61,108 bases of DNA from Nocardioides guangzhouensis. GTDB lineage: Bacteria > Actinomycetota > Actinomycetes > Propionibacteriales > Nocardioidaceae. How positions within the stretch are numbered: the first letter of the stretch is position 1; every line of letters starts with the position of its first letter. The DNA is taken from contig NZ_SDKM01000030.1 in the NCBI RefSeq assembly GCF_004519545.1, positions 1-61,108 of the forward strand, written 5' to 3'. The notes under the pieces were generated by a model. The model was given only the letters and a program-made list of their open reading frames with translations, made no database searches and was not told the origin of the DNA. Shown here piece after piece: positions 51,053 to 58,251 of the stretch. A program made the position numbers and the translations under genes.

Positions 51053-51511
51053 ATGGCCGACGAGACCCAGCGCGAGCGCCTCAACCGGAACTGGGAGGAG
51101 CTCCTCCAGGAGCTGCGGGTCAGCCAGACCGGCGTGCAGATCCTGACCGGCTTCCTGCTGACCGTCCCGTTCAGCCAGCGGTTCTCCGACCTCAGCGACC
51201 TGCAGGTCGCGGCGTACCTCACGGCCCTGTGCGGCGGCGTCCTCTCCACCGGGTTCCTGATCGCGCCGGTCGCCTTCCACCGCGTCCTGTTCCGCAAGCG
51301 GGAGAAGGCCTGGCTGGTGACCGCCGCGAACCTCTGCGCGCGCGCCGGCCTGGTGCTGCTCGCGCTCACCGTGTCGTCGGTGGTGTTCCTTGTCTTCGAC
51401 CTCGTCATCGGGCTCTCGGCCGCGGTCGCGTCCACCGCGATCGCCCTGGCGTTCTTCACCACCCTGTGGGCCGTGGTGCCGATGTCGGCGCCGAAGGTCG
51501 AGGAGGAGTGA
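51053..51511 (+). CDS. DUF6328-like small membrane protein
   Basis: 152 residues. A charged N-terminus (MADETQRERLNRNWEELLQE) is followed by four membrane helices at about 23-42, 59-80, 95-117 and 120-146 and a short acidic tail. The start WEELLQELRVSQTGVQILTG and loop APVAFHRVLFRKREK are typical of an actinobacterial family (DUF6328) of unknown function. It is convergent with the dienelactone hydrolase gene (3 bp between stops). Confidence 0.85.
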   Translation: MADETQRERLNRNWEELLQELRVSQTGVQILTGFLLTVPFSQRFSDLSDLQVAAYLTALCGGVLSTGFLIAPVAFHRVLFRKREKAWLVTAANLCARAGLVLLALTVSSVVFLVFDLVIGLSAAVASTAIALAFFTTLWAVVPMSAPKVEEE

Positions 51512-51514
51512 GCA

Positions 51515-52242
51515 TCAGAGGGTGCGCGCGAGCAGCGCCTCGAGCTCGGTGAAGTGCCGCTCGGTGGCGGCCTCGTCGTAGACCGCGGTGTCCGACATCG
51601 TGTAGCCGTGGGCCGCCCCGGCGTACACCCCGTTCGTGGCGGTCAGCCCGGCGGCGTCCAGCGCGCGACCCAGCTCCGCGATCGCCTCGGGCCCCATCGA
51701 CCGGTCGTGGTCGGCGTGCCCGAACACGAACTCGGCCTGCGCGTCCGCGAGCAGCCGGTGCGGGCTGTCCGGCGCGTCGGTGGCGAGGCTGCCGCCGTGG
51801 AAGCAGCCCACCGCGGCCACGGTGCCGGGCAGCAGCGCGGCGGTGCGTACGGCGAGCCGGGCACCCATGCAGTACCCCGTGACGCCGACCGGTCCCGAGG
51901 CATGAGCAAGCAGGGTGTCCACCCACAGCCGGGCGTCCGGGTTCGACAGGTCCGGGGTCAGCCCCCGCACCCGGACCATCGCGCCTGCGAAGAACCGCTC
52001 CCGTGCACCGGGCTCCCGGAGGTCCTCGGCCGGTGCCAGGTCGGCGGCCCGGCCGTCGCGGTGGAAGACGTTGGGGGCCAGCACGACGTACCCCCACGAC
52101 GCGATCCGGTCCGCCATCTCCTCGATCCGCGGTCGGAGCCCGATCGCGTCGATGTAGAACAGGACGCCGGGATGCCCCTCCTCCCCGGTGAGGTAGGCCT
52201 CCGCCGGCCCGTCGGGGTCGGGATCTCGATCGTGGTGCCCAT
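51515..52242 (-). pseudogene. Dienelactone hydrolase family gene with a single-base frameshift
   Basis: The frame from ATG 52242 reads MGTTIEIPTP and then runs off; the other frame reads DGPAEAYLTGEEGHPGVLFY, IDAIGLRPRIEEMADRIASW and onwards to the stop at 51515. Inserting one base in the GGGG run at 52214-52217 joins them into a normal dienelactone hydrolase start. The rest is intact: catalytic Cys in GVTGYCMGARLAV, Asp in FGHADHDRSMGP and His in AGAAHGYTMSD. As written, translation from 52242 cannot make the protein, and from the next ATG (52117) lacks the first strands. A real lesion and a sequencing error in a homopolymer both fit. The intact protein would have about 241 residues and hydrolyse an ester or lactone. 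Confidence 0.85.
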
Positions 52243-52276
52243 GCCGGCGACCGTAGCCCTCGTCGGCAACCGGGTG

Positions 52277-52316
52277 CCGTCAACGACGGACCCGGCGTCG
52301 TCAAGGAACCGTCAGG
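52277..52316 (+). promoter_or_regulatory. Triple direct repeat CCGTCA (candidate KdpE operator, site A)
   Basis: GTCA cores lie at 52279, 52300 and 52311 (CCGTCAACG, TCGTCAAGG, CCGTCAGGA), spaced 21 and 11 bp. The same layout occurs at 53616-53655. An 11-bp step is typical of tandem binding by OmpR/PhoB-type regulators such as KdpE. It is 83 bp upstream of the DUF4118-GAF gene. Confidence 0.65.
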
Positions 52317-52398
52317 ATCGCCGCTCCCGGGCCTTGCGGCCCTGCCGGACCCGCGCGCGGCGACCGACAATGGGAACGAGCCGACGGGAGGAGCAGTC

Positions 52399-53163
52399 AT
52401 GGTGGTCGAACGGCGTACCGGCCCGGTACCCGCCGGCTGGCTGCCCGCGATCCGGGTGGCCGCGGCGCTGGTCCCGCTCGCGGTCAGCGCACTCCTCGCG
52501 ACGGTCCGCGACAGCGTCACCCCGGCCACCACGGTGCTGGTGCTGGTGCTCGTGGTGGTCGGCGCCGCGGCGACCGGGGACCGGGTCTCGGGCCTGCTCG
52601 CGGCGGTGTCCGCCGCCGTCTGGTTCGACTTCTTCCTGACCCAGCCCTACCTGCGGTTCACGATCTCCGACGCCGACGACGTCGAGGCCACGGTGCTGCT
52701 GCTCCTGATCAGCGGCGCGGTCACGGAGACCGCGCTGTGGGGGTCGCGGCAGCACACCCGGGCCGCGCGGCGCGCCGGCTACCTCGAGGGGGTGCTCGGC
52801 GCCGCCCGCGCCGTGGCCGAGGGCGAGGCTCCCACGAGCACGGTCGTCGACGTGGTCGCCCGACACATCACGGAGGTGCTCGGCGCCGACACCTGCCGCT
52901 TCGTGGACGGCCCTCCGCGAGACGCGCGGATCGCCGTGCTGGACCACGACGGTGTGGTGACCCGCAACGGCGCTGCCGTCGACGTGGAGCGGGTCGGGCT
53001 GCCCACGGACGAGTACGTAGCGGTCCTGGTGCAGCGGGGCCCGGCCGTCGCGGGTCACTTCCTGGTCTCCGCCACCGATCGGCACTCGTACCCGTCCCGC
53101 GAGGACCGCCGCATCGCCGTCCTGCTCGCCGACCAGGTCGCGGTCGCACTCGGTCCCACCTGA
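52399..53163 (+). CDS. DUF4118-GAF membrane sensor-like protein without kinase domain
   Basis: 254 residues from ATG 52399 with GGGAGGAG upstream. Four membrane helices (about 18-110) form a DUF4118 module like that of KdpD: AALVPLAVSALLATVRDSVT, VSAAVWFDFFLTQPYLRFTI and TVLLLLISGAVTETALWGSR. A GAF-type domain (about 125-250) then follows (LEGVLGAARAVAEGEAPTST ... REDRRIAVLLADQVAVAL). There is no HisKA or ATPase domain and no DNA-binding part, so it cannot signal by phosphorylation itself. It may feed the Kdp system by pairing with KdpD, or bind a ligand. Only the context suggests the link. Confidence 0.88.
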   Translation: MVVERRTGPVPAGWLPAIRVAAALVPLAVSALLATVRDSVTPATTVLVLVLVVVGAAATGDRVSGLLAAVSAAVWFDFFLTQPYLRFTISDADDVEATVLLLLISGAVTETALWGSRQHTRAARRAGYLEGVLGAARAVAEGEAPTSTVVDVVARHITEVLGADTCRFVDGPPRDARIAVLDHDGVVTRNGAAVDVERVGLPTDEYVAVLVQRGPAVAGHFLVSATDRHSYPSREDRRIAVLLADQVAVALGPT

Positions 53164-53206
53164 CGGGTCGGCCGCGGGCGTCCGGCCCGGTCACGGCAGC
53201 TCGGCG

Positions 53207-53521
53207 TCACGGAGCGGGGCTGGCTGGGGTACTCGCACGCCGGGGCAGCCGGTCGCCCTGGATCGCACACCGCCAGAGTCGCACCTCGTCGCGGAGGGCG
53301 TACGGCACGGGCCGGTCGCGTTCGACGAGACAGGCGATGTACGCCTCCAGCGCCGCCAGCAGCAGGACGTGGGACTGGCTCAGTGCCTGCCGTCCCGGGC
53401 TACGACGACGCCGTCTCACCTCGGCGCGCGCGGCGAGCAGGTCCTTCCAGAGCGCGACCTGGACGGGATCGAAGTCGGTTTCCTGCGCATGGCGAACGGG
53501 CGAGGTCGGCACGACCCGCAC
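53207..53521 (-). CDS. Hypothetical protein divergent from the kdp operon
   Basis: 104 residues from GTG 53521 (MRVVPTSPVRHAQETDFDPV). Mostly helical: VQVALWKDLLAARAEVRRRRR, then SQSHVLLLAALEAYIACLVE, and a Pro/Arg-rich tail. There is no signal peptide, no membrane helix and no family I recognise. The frame has normal third-position GC and is isolated between the DUF4118-GAF gene and kdpF, sharing the 229-bp gap with the kdp promoter. It may be real, but a spurious frame cannot be excluded. Confidence 0.5.
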   Translation of the reverse strand: MRVVPTSPVRHAQETDFDPVQVALWKDLLAARAEVRRRRRSPGRQALSQSHVLLLAALEAYIACLVERDRPVPYALRDEVRLWRCAIQGDRLPRRASTPASPAP

Positions 53522-53615
53522 CTCCTCCGGGTGGTGTGCCCGGGAGCAACGCCTCCAGCCCTGGGAGGCCCCAGACTACATCCCGCGGCGCTCCTGCGAC
53601 ACGGTCGCACGGGGT

Positions 53616-53655
53616 CCGTCAAGGCACGGCCGGGGGCCGTCAGGGATCCGTCAAC
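53616..53655 (+). promoter_or_regulatory. Triple direct repeat CCGTCA (candidate KdpE operator, site B)
   Basis: GTCA cores lie at 53618, 53639 and 53650 (CCGTCAAGG, CCGTCAGGG, CCGTCAACG) with the same 21- and 11-bp steps as at 52277-52316. The last repeat is about 100 bp upstream of kdpF, in the 229-bp gap 53522-53750 that must hold the kdpFABC promoter. Confidence 0.7.
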
Positions 53656-53750
53656 GCCGCCCCGGTACGGCCTCCGCCCGAGGGAGCCTCGAAGAGGCGC
53701 GGAACCTCCGCACCGGCGCCTGTCCGGGCGTCCCCTGTGTCGAAAGTGCA

Positions 53751-53849
53751 ATGACCATGGCCGACCTGGCCTTCGTCCTCGCCACCGTGGCGGCCTTCGC
53801 GGCGCTGGCCTGGCTGGCGGGCTTCATCGACCGGCGGTCGGAGCGGTGA
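53751..53849 (+). CDS. kdpF: Potassium-transporting ATPase subunit KdpF
   Basis: 32 residues from ATG 53751 (or 30 from ATG 53757): MADLAFVLATVAAFAALAWL then AGFIDRRSER. One hydrophobic helix with a basic C-terminus is the standard KdpF form (about 30 residues); it stabilises the KdpABC complex by binding lipid-facing parts of KdpA/KdpB. The GTG of kdpA overlaps its stop (GTGA). Too short to be found by length alone, but placed exactly before kdpA. Confidence 0.9.
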   Translation: MTMADLAFVLATVAAFAALAWLAGFIDRRSER

Positions 53850-55510
53850 GCGCCACCACCGCGGCGGTCCTCCAGATCGTCACGCTCGTCGCCGCGCTGG
53901 CGCTGACCGTCGGGCCGCTGGGCCGCTGGCTCGCCCACACCTACACCTCGCCGCGGCACTGGGCCGTGGAGCGGGGTGCCTACCGGCTGCTCCGGCTGGA
54001 CCCGGACGCCGACCAGCACTGGCGCACCTACCTGATCTCGGTGCTCGGCTTCTCGATGGCGAGCGTCCTGCTCCTCTTCGCCTTCGGCCGGCTCCAGCAG
54101 CACCTGCCTCTCTCGCTCGGCTTCCCGGCGCTCCCCAGCGACGGCGCGTGGAACACCGCGGTCTCGTTCACGACGAACACGAACTGGCAGTGGTACTCCG
54201 GCGAGGCCGCGACCGGCCACCTGTTCCAGATGAGTGGCCTCGCGGTCCAGAACTTCGTCTCCGCGGCCGTCGGCATGGCGGTCGCCGCTGCCTTCGCCCG
54301 GGCACTCGCCCGCTCCGGCGCCGGCGGCCGGGTCGGCAACTTCTGGGCCGACCTCGTGCGCGGCGTCGTCCGCGTGCTGCTGCCGATCTCGTTCGTCGCC
54401 GCCCTCCTGCTGGTGCTGATGGGTGCCGTGCAGAACCTCGACGCCCCGCACGCGATCACCACGCTCACCGGCCAGGTGCAGCACGTCACCGGCGGGCCGG
54501 TGGCCAGCCAGGAGGCCATCAAGGAGCTCGGCACGAACGGTGGCGGGTTCTACAATGCCAACTCGTCGCACCCGTTCGAGAACCCCACCCCCCTGAGCAA
54601 CCTGCTCGAGATCTACCTGCTGCTGCTGATCTCGTTCGCGATGGCCTGGGCCTTCGGCATCATCGTCCGCAGCAGGCGCCAGGGCGCGGCGATCATGTCG
54701 GTGATGGGCGTCCTGTGGCTCACCGGGGTGGCCCTGCTGACCTGGTCCGAGCTGGCCGGCCCCGGGCTCGCCCCGGCCGCCGCGGGCGGTGCGATGGAGG
54801 GCAAGGAGACCCGCTTCGGCGAGGCCGCCAGCGCCCTGTTCGCGGCGTCCACCACCGCGACGTCGACCGGCGCGGTCAACTCCATGCACGACTCGCTGAC
54901 CGCCCCCGGTGGCGGGGTGGCGATGTTCAACATGATGCTCGGCGAGATCGCTCCGGGCGGTGTCGGATCGGGCCTCTACGGGATGCTCATGCTCGCGATC
55001 GTCACCGTGTTCCTGTGCGGGCTCATGGTGGGCCGGACGCCGGAGTACCTCGGCAAGAAGATCGGGCAGCCGGAGATCGTCCTGGTCGCGTTCTACGTGC
55101 TGACCACGCCCGCGCTGGTGCTGGCGGGCATCGCCATCGGCATCAGCTTCGAGGACGGCCTCGCAGGGTTGCAGGAATCCGGACCGCACGGCCTGTCGGA
55201 AGCGCTGTACGCCGTGACCTCCGCATCCAACAACAACGGCAGCGCGTTCGCCGGCCTGACCGCGGGCACGCCGTTCTGGAACGTCCTGCTCGGCGTGTGC
55301 ATGCTGTTCGGCCGGTTCCTGCCGATGGTCTTCGTGCTCGCCTTGGCCGGCCGGTTCGCGGCCCAGCAGAAGCTCCCCGAGAGCGCGGGCACCCTGCCCA
55401 CGCACCGCCCCCTGTTCGTCACCCTCCTGAGTGGTGTCGCCCTGGTCGTGGTCGGACTGACCTTCGTGCCGGTGCTCACCCTCGGACCGATCGTGGAGTC
55501 CCTGGCATGA
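53846..55510 (+). CDS. kdpA: Potassium-transporting ATPase subunit KdpA (channel)
   Basis: 554 residues, ten or so membrane helices. It binds and passes K+ through four pore loops: VSFTTNTNWQWYSGEA (P-loop 1 region), IKELGTNGGGFYNANSSHPF (P-loop 2), FAASTTATSTGAVNSMHDSL (P-loop 3) and YAVTSASNNNGSAFAGLTAG (P-loop 4), each with the filter Gly residues. The GTG overlaps the kdpF stop and the last base pairs overlap kdpB (ATGA), so the operon is translationally coupled. Under K+ starvation it takes up potassium with high affinity. Confidence 0.97.
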   Translation: MSATTAAVLQIVTLVAALALTVGPLGRWLAHTYTSPRHWAVERGAYRLLRLDPDADQHWRTYLISVLGFSMASVLLLFAFGRLQQHLPLSLGFPALPSDGAWNTAVSFTTNTNWQWYSGEAATGHLFQMSGLAVQNFVSAAVGMAVAAAFARALARSGAGGRVGNFWADLVRGVVRVLLPISFVAALLLVLMGAVQNLDAPHAITTLTGQVQHVTGGPVASQEAIKELGTNGGGFYNANSSHPFENPTPLSNLLEIYLLLLISFAMAWAFGIIVRSRRQGAAIMSVMGVLWLTGVALLTWSELAGPGLAPAAAGGAMEGKETRFGEAASALFAASTTATSTGAVNSMHDSLTAPGGGVAMFNMMLGEIAPGGVGSGLYGMLMLAIVTVFLCGLMVGRTPEYLGKKIGQPEIVLVAFYVLTTPALVLAGIAIGISFEDGLAGLQESGPHGLSEALYAVTSASNNNGSAFAGLTAGTPFWNVLLGVCMLFGRFLPMVFVLALAGRFAAQQKLPESAGTLPTHRPLFVTLLSGVALVVVGLTFVPVLTLGPIVESLA

Positions 55511-57627
55511 CCTACCTCGCCACCCCCCAACAAGCACCGCACCACCACGCGCCGGCGCCCCAGCCGGGCGGGCTCGGTCGGCACCTCCTGGAGGCGCTCC
55601 CGTCGGCCGTGCTCAAGATGCGGCCGCTGGACCTGCTGGAGCACCCCGTGCTCCTCGTGGTCGAGATCGGTGCCGTGGTGACCACGATCGCCGCCGGCGT
55701 GAACGGTTCTTGGTTCGCACTGGTGATCTCGCTCTGGCTGTGGCTCACCGTGCTGTTCGGCACCCTCGCCGAGGCCGTCGCCGAGGGGCGCGGCAAGGCG
55801 CAGGCGGCCAGCCTGCGCGCCCTGCAGCAGACCACCACGGCGCGGCGGATCCGCGGCTCGGCGTCGCAGCTGGAGCGCACGTCCGACCTGGCCGCGCTCC
55901 CCACCGACGAGGTCCCGAGCAGCTCGCTGCGCCAGGGGGACGTGGTCGTGGTGACGGCCGGCGAGCGGATCCCCGGCGACGGCGACGTCATCGAGGGCGT
56001 CGCCTCCGTGGACGAGTCGGCGGTCACCGGCGAGAGCGCCCCCGTCATCCGGGAGTCCGGCGGCGACCGCTGTGCGGTCACCGGCGGCACCACGGTGCTC
56101 TCCGACCGGATCGTCGTGCGGATCACCTCCGAGCCGGGGCACTCGTTCGTGGACCAGATGATCGCCCTGGTCGAGGGCTCGGAGCGCCAGAAGACGCCGA
56201 ACGAGAAGGCGCTGAACGTCCTGCTGGCGGCGCTCACCGTGCTGTTCGTCCTGGTCGTGGTGACGCTGGCGCCGGTCGCCGACTACAGCAACGCCTCGCA
56301 GAGCGTGGTGATCCTCACCGCCCTCCTGGTCTGCCTGATCCCGACCACGATCGGCGGCCTGCTCTCCGCCATCGGCATCGCCGGCATGGACCGGCTGGTG
56401 CAGCGCAACGTGCTCGCGATGTCGGGCCGCGCGGTCGAGGCGGCCGGGGACGTCGACGTACTGCTGCTCGACAAGACAGGCACCATCACCTACGGCAACC
56501 GCCAGGCAGCGGAGCTGCTGCCGCTCCCGGGCGTCTCGCCGGAGGACCTGGCGCAGGCGGCGCTGCTGGCCTCGCTCGCCGACGAGACGCCGGAGGGCCG
56601 GAGCATCGTGACCCTCGTGCACCGCGCGTGGGCGGACCTGCGGACTCCGTCGACGGAGGGCTCCGAGCTGATCGAGTTCTCCGCCACCACCCGGATGAGC
56701 GGGATCGACCTCCCCCGGGAGGACGGGACGCAGCACCGGATCCGCAAGGGTGCGGGCTCGGCGATGTCGACGTGGGTGCATGCCACCGGTGGCCGGCGGG
56801 TGCCGGAGCTGGACCCGATCGTCGAGCGGGTCAGCAGTGACGGAGGTACGCCGCTCGTGGTGGCCGAGCAGGTCGGCACGGCGCCGGCCCGGCTGCTCGG
56901 GGTCGTGCACCTCAAGGACATCGTGAAGGACGGCATCCGCGAGCGGTTCGACGAGATGCGCCGCATGGGCATCCGCACGGTGATGATCACCGGCGACAAC
57001 GAGCTCACGGCGCGGGCGATCGCCGCCGAGGCCGGGGTCGACGACTTCCTGGCCGAGGCGACGCCCGAGGACAAGATGGCGCTGATCCGCCGCGAGCAGG
57101 AGGGCGGCCGGCTGGTCGCGATGTGCGGCGACGGCACCAACGACGCGCCCGCGCTCGCCCAGGCCGACGTCGGCGTGGCCATGAGCTCCGGCACGACGGC
57201 CGCCAAGGAGGCCGGCAACATGGTCGACCTCGACTCCGACCCGACCAAGCTCATCGAGGTGGTCGAGATCGGCAAGCAACTGCTGATCACCCGCGGCGCG
57301 CTCACGACCTTCTCGATCGCCAACGACGTCGCGAAGTACTTCGCGATCCTGCCGGCGATGTTCGTGGTCGCCTTCCCGGACCTCGACGTCCTCAACATCA
57401 TGCGGCTGTCCAGCCCCGAGTCCGCGGTGATGTCCGCGGTGGTCTTCAACGCGCTGGTCATCGTGGTGCTGATCCCGCTGGCCCTGCGCGGAGTCCGCTA
57501 CACACCGTCATCGGCGACGGCACTGCTGCGTCGCAACCTGCTGATCTACGGCGTCGGCGGGCTGGTCGCCCCGTTCCTCGGCATCAAGCTCATCGACCTC
57601 GTCATCTCGATCCTCCCCGGAGTCTGA
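55507..57627 (+). CDS. kdpB: Potassium-transporting ATPase subunit KdpB (P-type ATPase)
   Basis: 706 residues, P-type ATPase IA. The first residues are His- and Pro-rich. The actuator loop has VDESAVTGESAPVIRESGGD (TGES), the phosphorylation motif is LLLDKTGTITYGN with Asp322, the nucleotide-binding site is around RIRKGAGSAM, and the hinge is MITGDNELTARAIAAEAG followed by MCGDGTNDAPALAQADVGVA. Seven or so helices. It uses ATP to drive K+ through KdpA. The ATG overlaps the kdpA stop. Confidence 0.97.
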   Translation: MTYLATPQQAPHHHAPAPQPGGLGRHLLEALPSAVLKMRPLDLLEHPVLLVVEIGAVVTTIAAGVNGSWFALVISLWLWLTVLFGTLAEAVAEGRGKAQAASLRALQQTTTARRIRGSASQLERTSDLAALPTDEVPSSSLRQGDVVVVTAGERIPGDGDVIEGVASVDESAVTGESAPVIRESGGDRCAVTGGTTVLSDRIVVRITSEPGHSFVDQMIALVEGSERQKTPNEKALNVLLAALTVLFVLVVVTLAPVADYSNASQSVVILTALLVCLIPTTIGGLLSAIGIAGMDRLVQRNVLAMSGRAVEAAGDVDVLLLDKTGTITYGNRQAAELLPLPGVSPEDLAQAALLASLADETPEGRSIVTLVHRAWADLRTPSTEGSELIEFSATTRMSGIDLPREDGTQHRIRKGAGSAMSTWVHATGGRRVPELDPIVERVSSDGGTPLVVAEQVGTAPARLLGVVHLKDIVKDGIRERFDEMRRMGIRTVMITGDNELTARAIAAEAGVDDFLAEATPEDKMALIRREQEGGRLVAMCGDGTNDAPALAQADVGVAMSSGTTAAKEAGNMVDLDSDPTKLIEVVEIGKQLLITRGALTTFSIANDVAKYFAILPAMFVVAFPDLDVLNIMRLSSPESAVMSAVVFNALVIVVLIPLALRGVRYTPSSATALLRRNLLIYGVGGLVAPFLGIKLIDLVISILPGV

Positions 57628-57629
57628 CC

Positions 57630-58244
57630 ATGAAGGACCTCTTCCAGCTCGCCCGGCACTCGGTCGCCGGCCTGCTCACCCTGCTGCTCTTCACCGCGGT
57701 GCTCGGCCTCGGCTACCCCCTCGCCGTCACCGGGATCGCAGCGGTGTCGATGCCCTGGCGGGCGAACGGGTCCCTCGTCACCGCCGAGGGAGACCACACC
57801 ACCAACCCCTCGGACGCGGTCGGGTCGCAGATCATCGGCCAGGCGGCCGACGGCACCCTGTTCCTCCCGCGGCCTTCAGCCGCGGGTGAGGGCTGGGACC
57901 CACTGTCGTCCTACGGCTCGAACCTCGGCCCGGACAACGAGGACCTCGTGGCGACGATCAAGCAGCGCAAGGCCGAGATCGCCCAGCGCGAGGGTGTCGA
58001 CCCGGCCGACGTACCGGCGGACGCCGTCACCGCCTCGGCGTCCGGCCTCGACCCGGACATCTCGCCGGCGTACGCCGCGCTCCAGGTGCCCCGCGTGGCC
58101 CGGGCGAACGGCCTGTCCGAGAAGAGGGTCAGGGGGCTCGTCGCCGACCACATCGACGGCCGGACCCTCGGCGTCCTCGGGGAGCCTCGGGTGAACGTGC
58201 TGATGCTCAACGTGGCGGTGCGCGACGCCGCCCGGCTGGGATGA
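57630..58244 (+). CDS. kdpC: Potassium-transporting ATPase subunit KdpC
   Basis: 204 residues: one N-terminal membrane helix (about 12-34, VAGLLTLLLFTAVLGLGYPL) and an extracytoplasmic domain typical of KdpC: SDAVGSQIIGQ, LFLPRPSAAGEGWDPLSSYG and SNLGPDNEDLVATIKQR, then SGLDPDISPAYAALQVPRVA. It raises affinity of KdpB for ATP or acts as a chaperone of the complex. The ATG is 2 bp after the kdpB stop. Confidence 0.96.
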   Translation: MKDLFQLARHSVAGLLTLLLFTAVLGLGYPLAVTGIAAVSMPWRANGSLVTAEGDHTTNPSDAVGSQIIGQAADGTLFLPRPSAAGEGWDPLSSYGSNLGPDNEDLVATIKQRKAEIAQREGVDPADVPADAVTASASGLDPDISPAYAALQVPRVARANGLSEKRVRGLVADHIDGRTLGVLGEPRVNVLMLNVAVRDAARLG

Positions 58245-58251
58245 TCGGACC

